Assembly: GCA_008704415.1 (NCBI GenBank)
Contig: VXIS01000100.1
Location: 62,001 to 126,000 of the forward strand
Reading direction: 5' to 3'
DNA from: Sphaerosporella brunnea
Lineage: Eukaryota > Ascomycota > Pezizomycetes > Pezizales > Pyronemataceae
Length of the DNA: 64,000 bases
Part shown: positions 45,001 to 55,378 of the stretch, piece by piece
Numbering within the stretch: position 1 is the first letter of the stretch
How the letters are laid out: each line of letters begins with the position of its first letter
Program-made: the position numbers and the translations under genes
The notes under the pieces: generated by a model
Database searches by the model: none
The model's input: only the letters and a program-made list of their open reading frames with translations
What the model was told of the DNA's origin: nothing

Positions 45001-45694
45001 TCTATTTTGTCACATTCACCCTTTAGGCGCTCAGAGCTCGATGAAGGCAGCTCTCCCAAAACCCGGTCCATGCTGCCGCCAGCACTTTGTTGATGGATGG
45101 ATGGATGGATGTCTGATGGGGAAGCGCAGGTTTTCCGGGTCAGTGCCAGTTTCAAAGTCTTCTGGAATCCCATGACAAGTCCAGTCCAAGGAAACCGCTG
45201 TGGATGCCCACGCGGTGCAGATAGACCCCTGGCTTTCTACCTAGTTGGCTTTTCATCTAGGTGCCTCTCGCGTGGCGTCGATGTTCGATGTTAGTTAGTC
45301 AGTAACTCACAGCTGGTCCCCCTGCATCAGGAACAGGCAGGCTCTGTGATGCTGCTGCGAGTATTTGGGACTTACAGCTACTCTCACACGCTGTCCGCCG
45401 CTACATGCAACCCACCCCATCCAATCCCTTTTGCCTTTTGGCTGGTGATCAACCGCTCGCCTAGAAGGCCAACACGCCGTTTGGCATGCTACTGCTGCCT
45501 GCGGCTTGGGAGAGAGGCCTGAACATAACCAGCAGTCGGTACCTTATCCTCGTTCCCCATCTTGCACATCTTTCTCACACGCTCTCTCCACCCCTCCGCC
45601 TCGCAGAGGGCTAGACAGCCGCTGGCGCGCAATTCCAATCGAGCAGGGCTGGCCGGCAAGGGAAGATCACTGTGCTTTATATCAATAATCAGTC
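39040..45694. other. 6.6-kb stretch without a supported gene
   Basis: No frame above about 135 codons, no recognisable domain and no multi-exon model that I could build. It has scattered short inverted repeats (for example AGAGGGATCCGGC near 43108 and its inverse near 43248) and a GGAT tetranucleotide run near 45092-45111. Part is likely the long promoter and leader of the C2H2 factor to the right. The rest may be decayed repeats or noncoding RNA. Confidence 0.45.
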
Positions 45695-48600
45695 ATGGTG
45701 GACACTGAAACTACCCCAAACCGAAGCTGGTCTGGTGCTGGGGGCCGGAGGCGAATTGAAGATGTTAAGCAGCATCCCTCCCCCGGTAGCAGTCCCAAAC
45801 AACCCTCACCGACCTGCACTTCCTCGCCTGCCTCCAAGGAGACCGCTTCCGCGACTACAAAATTGGGGGCCACCCGGCGCACACCTAAGAGACAATCGTC
45901 GGACGTGTCTTTGTCATCCTCGACCTCAAGCAGCACCTCTGCTCTGTCAACCATGCTGAAAGAAGGAATCACTCCAACTCAGAGAATAAGCCGTGCGAAG
46001 AAGGGGAAACGTGTCCATGCTTGCCATCATCCGGGCTGCGAGAAGGTAAGTTGAGCTTCGAGGCTCTCCCAGCTTTGGTCTAGCTAACTGTTAGCTTCAG
46101 ATTTTCACCCGCGCAGAGCATTTGAGGTAAGTAACTGCAGACTTTCATTGTCGACGACCCTCTGCTTGCAGCTATATCTCTGACTCTCGTAGACGGCACC
46201 AGTTGAACCACAGTCCTGAGGTTTATTACAAATGTGAACTGTGTGAAAGGACGTTTGTCCGACAAGATCTGTTGACTCGCCACACCGAGCGCCAGTACGG
46301 CCCTTCGCTCTCGAGGCCTGTCATATAGTATTATTGACAGGAACTGTAGTGCAACTCAAGCAAGAAAAGCGGTGCAGACTCTAGCGATGACACAGCGACA
46401 CAGACAGTTTGCAACCCATTTTGGTATTGACAGCATCGCAGTATTAGCTGCACCACCGCCACCGGAGTATGGGGGAAATGCTCACCTCTTTGATGCGAGT
46501 ACACATCCGACGCCTTCAGTTCCGAGCCATAATCAAGATGCGAACCTCTCACAGATCCTCAACGTGCATTCATCACACCAGTCTTCGCCAGCAGCATCAA
46601 TAGTGTCCTCACATTCGGCGACTTCAATGGCTGGATATGCACCGGAATATCCGGGGCCGATTTCGATACCCATTTCACAATCTCCAGAAGCCCCGCCAGA
46701 CTTCACTCCAGCCGAGACAACAGTACCGTCAAAAGATGGCTTGCGAGGAGTACACCTTCCCTTTCACCTTCAACACAATGAGCCTCAAAGACAGCAGGAG
46801 CAGTTTATGATCCCCGCAACATCCAATCCCGACGTGCTACGGCGGTCCTTAACAGCAGCGACAGATCCGCTACAGCAGCAATCTCCGCCTCATCAACAGC
46901 AGCACATGTACAGTCCACGACCCTGGGATAACTACGACTGGCTATTCGACGTCAGCTTACCGGATCAGATGGTGATGGAAATGAACCAGAACACTCAGAT
47001 GACGGCGTACATGCATCAACTGGAAGCCCAACATTATGGGAACGTAGCGGAAGGGGCTAAGAATAAAGGCATGGATGCACTGCCAGTATTCCATCCAATG
47101 GACGAGTCTATGCATTCGCAGATCTTGATTCTTCTGGAAGATGTACCGAATCTTCACTCCGCAAACGTTGGGATCGCGGATATGCAGGAGTATCTAAGGC
47201 TTTACTGGACAGAGTTCCATCCAGCATTTCCGTTGCTTCATAGGCCGACTTTCGTCCCGAGTATGCAAACGGCGGTGTTGGTGGCAATCGTGTTGGCAAT
47301 TGGGGCTTCGTATGTGGATGCGGAGGCTGGCCACTTTGCAATGGGGGTTTACGACAAAGTGAAGGGGTGGATCCTGAACGTAAGGGCCCAGTTTGAAAAG
47401 TGGGAGTTTGGCAGGGCATGGGACGCTGATCAACGTAGTCGGAGGAGTTTTCGACGCACAGCCCGAATGTTATCACCCAACAGCTGATACTTCTGACGGC
47501 CGTGTTCGGAAAAATGAGGTCCACTAGGTCCCAGTTAGAAGGAAACCAGCTCGATATCATCCTGTTGAACGTGAGCACTGTGGAAATTCCAGTTCGAAAT
47601 TTAAAGCGGGGAAAGACACTAACGCCGGACTCCAGAGTCTACGAAGGGGTCAAAACATCAATAATGATCCGCTGCAAAATATCAGAAGATACCTCAGACA
47701 AGGTGTGGAGGTTGGCTACCAGAGTGAATGGCAGACGTGGATAGACTTGGAGTCAAAGAAAAGGTTTTTCATCAATGGATTCATCAACTTAAGATCACGT
47801 CTAACCCATCTTATCACTAGAGTGGCTTTGCTCTTCTTCTACTGGGACACCCAGCAAGCAATACTCTTTGGCCGCGACATGTGCCAAACCGTCTTCGACT
47901 TGCGCTTACAACTACCTTGCGAAGAGTTTCTATGGCATGCAAGTACGCCTAGCGAATGGATTGAAAGACTAGGAGGCGCCCAAGAAGGCCAAGGTTTCTT
48001 GGAGACCATCAGGATCTTCCTTGACGTCCGACGAGAACCACCAGCGTTAATTCCTCTCAGCATGATGTTGATTCTGCACGGGTTAGTCACCGTCGGGCTG
48101 GACCTACAGCGGCGAGCCTCGCCTATGGCCGTCGATGCAAGCGATTTGGCAGTGAAACAGGAGAGCTTGGAGCGAGGACTTGAGAGCTGGCGGAGTCAGT
48201 TTGACGAGCTGATGCCCCAGGTACTAGTACAAAGCTGGTATCAAAAGGGAGTGCTGATGTACCACATGTCGAACATTGCACTGCACACCAACAGGACAAA
48301 TCTCTTGGCAGCAACGGGTGACAGACGCTTTTTTCGGCGGAATTCAAACGATTTTTACATGGCTAAGCAAGAGCTACGGCAGTGGATGTCGAGTCCATCC
48401 GCTCAATTGGCTACATGGCATTCTGTGCAGATTTTACTTAGCTATCTCGGCACTTCTCAGGTTTACAACCAAGATCTCTATGTCTCCTGGTCAACTTATA
48501 TTGCCACTCTAGTCTGCTGGGCATATGGCCAATCCGAGGCTGCAGAGTCGGAGGACCCCGTCTGGGATTTGGAACAGGACATGAGGCTGTATCTGCAGCA

Positions 48601-48778
48601 GATGAGCACCGAAACTTGGGAGAACTTGGGACACGTGAGAAGGCAGTACAAGGGACGAACGGCCGGCTTGATCGCAGTAGTGCGGGACACGATGAAGCTT
48701 ACACGGTGGGGATCGGTGCAAGAAGGACTGGAGATACTGAACAGGCTCGGGGTGCAGCGAGGGATAAAAAGCGTTTAA
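45695..48778 (+). CDS. C2H2 zinc-finger transcription factor with fungal_trans domain
   Basis: DNA-binding regulator of unknown targets. Seven exons (45695-46045, 46101-46126, 46193-46294, 46341-47379, 47439-47570, 47636-47763, 47821-48778) give 911 codons. Two C2H2 fingers lie at about residues 110-165: ACHHPGCEKIFTRAEHLRRH, then YYKCELCERTFVRQDLLTRH. They are split over three exons. A Ser/Pro/Gln-rich linker follows. The fungal_trans region has YLRLYWTEFHPAFPLLHRPT, NVITQQLILLTAVFGKMRST and VALLFFYWDTQQAILFGRDM. Intron 47764-47820 is 57 nt, in frame and stop-free, with a GTCTAAC branch site. Its removal restores KKRVALLFFYWD. The gene has a long gene-free region upstream. Confidence 0.87.
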
Positions 48779-49443
48779 ATCTGCTTTTCCGGTTTTAAGG
48801 GCGTTTGGGTGATTTTTTTTTCTTTTTTGACCGGCTGGAACAGAAGGCATCATCTCACAATACACCAAACAAGAAAGCATATACATATACACACTGTCTT
48901 CTTCGACTGCTGGGCATCGCGTTTTTTTATTTATTTCTTATGTTCGGGTTTTTGTTCTGGGTCTGGATCTCATAGGGTTTGGCGTGCTTCGGCTGGTTCA
49001 TCTGATTCGATTTTTTCGTCTGGTTTTTGGTTTATTCTCTGGGGCTTTTCGGAGTTTTTTTCTTTTTTTTTTTTTTTTTTTTGTTCTTGCGGTCTGCTTG
49101 TACATCTATTCTCTTGGTGTATTATCTCGTTCTCGTCATCAACAAGCATACAGGTGCTTTGATAGCATCTTCCTCCCAACGGATTCCTGGTTTCCTTTTA
49201 TTTCTTCTTCACATACCCCCCCCCCCGACGAACCAAATATATATACAGCGCACAGTGTCAATTCCATTCTCATCCATAAGACCTCGTCCTACATAACTGT
49301 CAAGCCATTCCATCACATACTGCAATTCGTTCTGCATGTAATATGATAACGGCAAAAGGACTGTAAACAAACAAGGGATCGGAAACGTAGGTCTCTGGCT
49401 CCCCTCAATGACTGTCTACTACTAATAGATGGCTGCTATTCTA
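48779..49443. other. 3' flank of the C2H2 factor, T-rich
   Basis: T-rich UTR-like sequence with a T18 run near 49065-49082 and a C10 run near 49218. Frames here code only Phe/Ser-rich simple sequence. Confidence 0.6.
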
Positions 49444-50010
49444 TCAAAGGTTCATCTCGATATTCTCCAGGTGTAAATGAAGCGATGACACAAAAGAGTC
49501 GCGGCCGGCTTTCGTGATAATTGTTGCCCGAACTTTAACCCCGTTCCGCACAAATGCACGCATCACATTCAAGTCACCGATCTTTTTTGCCATGTCGACG
49601 GCAGTCCCGATTTCCATAACAGTCTCTTCCCATTCAAGGCTCGCCCTCGCCTCAAGCAGCATGCTGACGAGCTTGGGACGTCGTTCAGTGACTGCGCAGT
49701 GAAGCGGGGTGAGTCGGGCCCCATACTATTCCATCATAATAATGTTGGGGTCGGCGCCGTTCGCGAGAAGCAGTTCAACGAGCGCTTCCTGGTTCCGGAT
49801 GGAGCGGGGTAATACCAAGGGCATGGCAATGGTTAATATAGACTTTCCCTCCATGGCTCAGTAGCTGTTCTGCCAGTTGCCAGTCGCAGTTCCCCGTGTG
49901 TGGCCGCCTAATGAAGTGCGGAGCTAGCATTGTGGAAGTACTGTGGCAGCTCTCTTGAGTAAGCCCGGTGTTATTAGGTAGGCAAGGCGGCAAGAGGTCC
50001 GGGGCAGAGG
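49444..50010 (-). pseudogene. ankyrin-repeat pseudogene
   Basis: On the minus strand, ankyrin-type segments read DWQLAEQLLSHGGKV..., then GITPLH, then after a frame change ALVELLLANGADPN, then a stop codon (TAG at about 49729) and RLTPLHCAVTERRPKLVSML. The tail stays open to 49444. One frameshift and one in-frame stop within two repeats show it is broken. More of the gene may have lain to the right, beyond the fold-back element at 50125. Confidence 0.75.
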
Positions 50011-50124
50011 GTTGCGATTTCAACTCATCGGCGATCTAAAAAAGGATTTACAAGGTAGGGAGGAAATATGTTGTTGGGAGGGCGCTGCCATGAGCCGCTA
50101 CGGCATATCGAACAACAATATTGG

Positions 50125-50254
50125 TACCGTAAAAACTCGAGAGCAAGAGAATGGGCTACGTCACTGGCTAAGTCACTGCGCCATGTGGCAAAGTCACTAA
50201 GCCTACATGGCGCAGTGACCTAGCCCATTCTCTTGCTCTCGAGTTTTTACGGTA
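50125..50254 (+). mobile_element. 130-bp fold-back element, copy B
   Basis: Same length and architecture as the copy at 8106-8235, which lies in the opposite orientation. Outer 35-bp stem, 12-base insertion in one arm, inner 15-bp stem and 18-base loop. Of 13 differences between the copies, 10 form five base-pair-conserving changes across the outer stem. It lies just beside the ankyrin pseudogene. Confidence 0.85.
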
Positions 50255-52155
50255 TCAGGACACCGTTGTGAAGTGTTGGGCAGCTCGAACAACAATGTGA
50301 GGTTGAGTATTGTTTGAGCTGCTTTCACAAACCCTAACCACCACTCAAGCCCCCAAAACCCACGACGCCACACTGCCGCAACCACAGGGTTAGTTAGCTG
50401 AGTTGATCGCGCTTTCTCATTTGATCGCAAACAATATCAAGAAGATGGGGCGATAAGATTGCATCGGGGTTGACTTTGTCCAACTGTTGCATCCAGTCAC
50501 TGCAGCAATTTATCGTGCTGCTGAACTTGAACTCCTCGCGGCAGTAGAGACTCCAGAGCACTCTATCTACCACAGCCTCTCCCGACAAAACTGAACCACA
50601 CGGATGTGTAGGAAAAGGTTGACCCTAGACTCTCTACAGCAGGTACGCGTGCATGATTGATCACCTACATAGAGTAATAGTTCCCTTTCGCCTGGCAGCT
50701 CTCAATCTGTTACTCGTTCGCCTGTCGGTAGGTCAGCCTTCAAGTTTCACCGAGCCTTCACATGTGAAAAGTGGACACAACGTCAGGATTCAGCAGCAGC
50801 ACGCACACCACCACTCTATTCCACTCTGAGCAGAGCAACTCAACGTGCTCGGATGCGATGTTTCCAATCGGAAGTGGATCTGGAACGAAAAATAAGCGCT
50901 ATCTACCTCGGTAAGTACAGACATGGACTTGTGTGCCAAAATACACAAGTGAGCAGGAAACTCTTGGCTTTATACCGTGCTCAATGGCGCCCAATAAATG
51001 CTGCTGTCGATCCAGAAACCCTGTATTTTTTTTTCCAGTTTCTCGCTTCTGTACCCGAGTACGAGTACCATCGCTCGAGGTATCGATCAGGGGGGTTGGG
51101 CCGTTTGGCAGCGTTTTGCACTTTGCACGGATATAGATTCTGTCTAGCGCGCGCGGTCAAATGCACCATGGCTGCGGGGTGAGAACCTGGGGAAACGCTA
51201 GAGCCAGAACAGCAGGAACGTTCGAACTTGGAGAAAGAAAGGAAAACGCACGGAAGGGGAGAGAAGATCCGGCGCGGAGAGAGACGGGCGACGCGACGGG
51301 GGGCATGCAGTCCCACTTGGCCAATTGGCATTCTCGCGACGTTCGAATTAATATCCTCATTGCCGTGTCTGCTCATATGTATATATATTGATAATTGATA
51401 TATTGCTGTTGACGTTGAGACCGCAGGAGTACGTACGAGTACACTCTGGGGCAGAGCCTGGAGATATAAAACCGAGTGAGCCCACGGCAGTGATCACCGG
51501 TAAAGACGAAGTAGAGATGCGAAATAAAGAGATAGGAAATATATCATTCGCAACGGTTATCTGAACCCCATCGCGACGCTGAGCAACCCCCCCCCCCCCC
51601 CCACAAAGAAAAAAAAAAAAAATCCATGCTCACCGCTGCGCAGGGCGGTTTGAGACGAAGCATCACGCAGACGGACACGCATGTGGGGTTGCTTTTTCTT
51701 CCTAGCCCTGACATACCTTGATAATAACTGACTGTCCGTCATCATCCGACTCTCAAAAACCCCCTCCCAGCTCCTGCTCCCTTCCATCGTGGCCATCGAT
51801 CCATTAATATTGTTGCCGCTGTTCGAGTCCAGGTCCTCTTCAATTCAACCATCCCCCCGTTCTACTTCAACCTGTGCACGCTTGGCAGCGGCCACTCCGC
51901 GTGGAACACGAAGTTGCCTCCCAAAAAAAAGCCTAACTGCGATATCAAAGATCTCCGGGGAAGATCTCCAGTTGCTTTACTGTAGCGAGCAAATACATAC
52001 TTCCTAATCTCCAAATTCTTTGCACCTCTCAAACGCTTCCTTGTCTCCAAGACCCTACCGCGCGGAGCCGACGAGCCATTGCCGACTGACCTACGACCTA
52101 CTTAACGAAACTTGCATCTCCTTGCTTTTGCAGCCCCTACCATACCACTCATCAA
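50255..52155. other. intergenic, bHLH gene promoter and leader
   Basis: The left part (to about 50600) may hold more of the broken ankyrin gene, with AAACCCTAACC near 50330. The right part is the long 5' flank of the bHLH gene, with C and A homopolymer runs near 51587-51621. No supported gene. Confidence 0.45.
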
Positions 52156-53355
52156 ATGCTTAACTCCCCACTCCTTGTGCACAACCGCCACTACCACCAC
52201 CATCACCACCACCTGAAACCGGAGACGAAATATCCGCACGGTCTTAACATGCCTTCAACGTCGCGCTCCCCACTGAGTGACTGGTCCGCTCATGTCTGTG
52301 TGTATTCCCTCGCGCCTCGCTGGCCTCGGTTCTCCCCCGAAACTCCGAAGACTGACATCTGCGCTATGATCCCAGTTGGGCTCTCTCTAGATATGCCGTC
52401 TCCTCCGCCGCCGGTCGGCCAACCACTTTTGGACAGTCAACAGCAGATGTTTTTCGAGCAATTTTTCGACGAAATGCCCCAGGATATGGTGCCCTCTGTA
52501 AATCCTGCGCATATTTTCGAACCCGATATACCAAAGGACGCCGCGCTTTGGCCAGACTCGATCCCTCGAGCCTACCAGCCAGTCCACAGCCTCGCCACCG
52601 AAGCTGCCAACACCAATGGCTACTACGACAGCCACGTCTCTCCGGCGCCACCCATGGGCGGGTCACATATCGATCTCAACCCTTTCACGAATAACCACGA
52701 GCTCATGCAATCACGAAATCCCCAGGATTCGATGAGCACAGCGCCCGGGCTGCTCAACTTCGGAACAGATACGAATTTTGCTCCGAATGGATACCATCCG
52801 CCCCCTCTGGCAATCTCACTCGACAAGGACGCGGAGGTGCGCTCAAAGATCTACTCGGCCTTGACCAGGAACGAGTCCGTCATCACAACCGCTGTGAACT
52901 CTCCGGCGGAAATCAAAGACGAGGCTGATGATTACAACGGAGAGGATTCATCACCGGGTGCGGGGGAAGATCACAGCGTCTCGTCGCAGGCGGGGTCGGG
53001 CACGAAGCGACGCGCGGAGGACCTTGACGACTACTTAATGGCTAAATCCGCCCGGAAGTCTCGGCCCCGAACTTCCGAGACTACCTCTAAGCCCAAGAAG
53101 AAATCGACGCAAAAGCGCGACAACTTGACCGAGGCCCAGAAGCGCGAGAACCACATCCACAGCGAACAAAAACGAAGAAATTTAATTCGTCAAGGCTTTG
53201 AGGAGCTGTGTGCATTGGTGCCAGAGCTCAAAGCCGGCGGGTACAGCAAGAGTGCGGTCTTGATTCATGCGGCGAACTATCTTGACGGTCTGAAGAAGGG
53301 CAACGCCCGCCTGAGGCTGTACCTGCAGCAGTTAGAAGCTGCCAGTCAATTCTGA
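52156..53355 (+). CDS. bHLH transcription factor
   Basis: Helix-loop-helix DNA-binding protein, 399 codons if the first ATG is used. The N-terminus carries a His run and Pro-rich sequence. An upstream intron or a later start (52249 or 52366) is possible. The middle is acidic and Ser/Pro-rich. The C-terminal bHLH domain (about residues 325-390) has the basic region REN-HIHSEQKRRNLIRQGF with the E-box-reading H-E-R pattern. Helix 1 is FEELCALVPELK, the loop GGYSK and helix 2 SAVLIHAANYLDGLKKGNAR. It resembles fungal Ino4/GlcD-gamma-type HLH factors. Targets are unknown. The 3' end is certain, the 5' end is not. Confidence 0.82.
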   Translation: MLNSPLLVHNRHYHHHHHHLKPETKYPHGLNMPSTSRSPLSDWSAHVCVYSLAPRWPRFSPETPKTDICAMIPVGLSLDMPSPPPPVGQPLLDSQQQMFFEQFFDEMPQDMVPSVNPAHIFEPDIPKDAALWPDSIPRAYQPVHSLATEAANTNGYYDSHVSPAPPMGGSHIDLNPFTNNHELMQSRNPQDSMSTAPGLLNFGTDTNFAPNGYHPPPLAISLDKDAEVRSKIYSALTRNESVITTAVNSPAEIKDEADDYNGEDSSPGAGEDHSVSSQAGSGTKRRAEDLDDYLMAKSARKSRPRTSETTSKPKKKSTQKRDNLTEAQKRENHIHSEQKRRNLIRQGFEELCALVPELKAGGYSKSAVLIHAANYLDGLKKGNARLRLYLQQLEAASQF

Positions 53356-54286
53356 CTAGTAAACAGTCTCGGTGGCTGGTCATATCAGCCCTGAGACTGG
53401 CAGATTATTTGAGCTATGCTCTCCTGGCTTTGTTCAACTACAGGATATCTAATAGGATAATCGAGGGCGATCAAAATTTGGGTGGCTGGAGTTAATTCGG
53501 ATTGCGGGTTGCTATTTGGTTGGCTTATTCGATTTGTGCTGCGCTTTTTTTTTTTTTTGTTTTGGCTTTTTTTTTTTTGTTTCATGGTCATTTTGTTCTT
53601 GTACGAGCATAGGGGGGAGTCTTTGATATCTGTATATTCCTCGCCATTTCATTCTCTTTCCTGGCGTTCCGTATTGTTTGTTTCCTTTGTTTCAGGAGGC
53701 CTCTCATAGTAGTATACGATAGGTAATGACTACGATGTATACTATGCGGCAACATCCACCGACGAATGGCATGCATGGGGTTTCCACTCCGGCCACAAAT
53801 CATGACATGATGGCACATTCCCCGTAGTATCGTGCTCGTTGTCTAGTCGTAGTACGTTATTTGCGGGAGCGCCGAGGGCGAATCAAGCAGGCGGGCCTAC
53901 ACATCTACAAAATTTGCGCTTCTAAGGCACATCTCTTGGAGGAGGCTGTGATGTTGTATCTCGGAGAACTCTCTAGAGAGTGAAAGATCTGACTTCTATT
54001 ACGTGCTGATAAGGCTAGACACGGGAAGGCCGGAGTTAATATTGTATGTAGACTTGTAAGGATATCCGAAATCGAGACGATTGACGAGCAGTGACCCAAC
54101 CCTATGGAACGTGACGGAACCGGTGACTTCAACCCAGTTAGCCATTTCGGGCTAGCTCAAACCATCACTGGAGATCTGTTCTGAAGTTCTCAACCTCACC
54201 TCCGGTCAACCAACGTTTTTTTACCCGTTGAAGAGCCGTCAAACGAATCGGAAAAATACCATCCATCACATACATCATCACATAGC
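53356..54286. other. intergenic bHLH 3' / GET2 5'
   Basis: T-rich 3' flank of the bHLH gene, then the GET2 promoter. Small minus-strand frames at 53588-54132 show no motif. Confidence 0.55.
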
Positions 54287-55378
54287 ATGGCGGAAGAAGG
54301 AAAATCAACAGCAGCAACGTCCGGGCTGAGTGCCCAGGAGCAAGCACGTATCCGCCGGGAGCGGCGGCAGGCCAAAGTTCGCGAAGGAGGAAGCTCAAGG
54401 CTCAGTCGCATCACGGCAACGCAGGGAACCGACTTTCGAAGAGAAGGTAAGCGGCGTTTCTCACAGCTTTTTCCTTGTCATCTCGGCAGCGGCTCATCAC
54501 AGCGTGTCGTGGCAGAACTCGAGGCGGCAAAGGCTGCGAGCACTTCACCACCTCCGTCTACCAGAGATCACCACGCCGACCCTCCCGAAGTCGACATCTC
54601 CCGCCCTTCGCCCCGTCCATCGGTGCCGCCGCGCCCCTCGGCTCTGCAACAGCATGCCGCTGCACACTTTACGTCCACTACCTCCCCCGAAGACGAGATC
54701 CGCCAGGCTATGATGCTAGATCAGCTCTACCGCCCGCGTGGATCGCCGGGCTCGACACCAAACGATACTCCGGGCTTAGGCGAGGGTCAGGATCCGCTCA
54801 TGCAACTATTACAGCAGATTTCGGGGGCCGGTGGGTTCCCTAGTGTAGAGGGCATGGAAAACATAATGGGCGGTGCTAGTGGTGCTGGTGGTATGGGAGG
54901 CAGCGCACAGGCTGTTGAGTCGAAGGGAGACCGATGGGGCATGTGGTGGACAGTACTGCATGCTTTGTCGGCATTCATGCTGGCGATCTGGGCCCTGAGG
55001 AGCCATCCGGGGGTGTTTGATGGCTCAGAGATGATGAGAGTTGAGAGTGCGAATGTAGCAGCAAGTGAGAAGCCGGTAAGTTTGACTCTCACGTGGTCTA
55101 CGGTGGTTTCAGTTGCAGTAGTGGCTAAAACTTTACAGCAACTGTTCCGATACTTCGCTCTGATGGAACTCCTACTTCAGTCCGGACGATTCCTGGTGGA
55201 AAAGGGTCGCCCCCCGCAGGGCTCTATGCTTACCACCATCGCCGGATTTCTGCCACTGCCGTTCAGCACCTACCTGTCGACTCTGGCTAGGTACAGCGTG
55301 TTCTTGTGGACCATCTTGCAGGATGCAGGGGTGGTTATCTTCGTCCTCGGGATGGCCGCGTGGTGGAATTCTTCTTAG
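54287..55378 (+). CDS. GET2: GET complex subunit Get2
   Basis: ER membrane receptor, with Get1, for the Get3 ATPase that delivers tail-anchored proteins. Three exons (54287-54446, 54516-55075, 55139-55378) give 319 codons. The cytosolic N-terminus carries the Get3-recruiting basic motif (ARIRRERRQAKVREGGSSRL). A Pro/Ser-rich linker follows, then LMQLLQQISGAGG. Three membrane segments are WWTVLHALSAFMLAIWAL, LFRYFALMELLLQSGRFLVE and VFLWTILQDAGVVIFVLGMA. The second intron (55076-55138, 63 nt) is stop-free and a multiple of three. Its GTAAGT donor and CTAAAAC branch support removal. Splicing joins SEKP to QLFRYF, which fits the family better than the unspliced frame. Confidence 0.82.
   Translation: MAEEGKSTAATSGLSAQEQARIRRERRQAKVREGGSSRLSRITATQGTDFRREGKRRFSQLFPCHLGSGSSQRVVAELEAAKAASTSPPPSTRDHHADPPEVDISRPSPRPSVPPRPSALQQHAAAHFTSTTSPEDEIRQAMMLDQLYRPRGSPGSTPNDTPGLGEGQDPLMQLLQQISGAGGFPSVEGMENIMGGASGAGGMGGSAQAVESKGDRWGMWWTVLHALSAFMLAIWALRSHPGVFDGSEMMRVESANVAASEKPVSLTLTWSTVVSVAVVAKTLQQLFRYFALMELLLQSGRFLVEKGRPPQGSMLTTIAGFLPLPFSTYLSTLARYSVFLWTILQDAGVVIFVLGMAAWWNSS

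Noticed and set aside
54447..54503. Alternative acceptor for the first GET2 intron at CATCACAG
   Set aside because: It would put the linker out of frame; the acceptor 13 bp further on (GGCAG) restores ELEAAKAAS.
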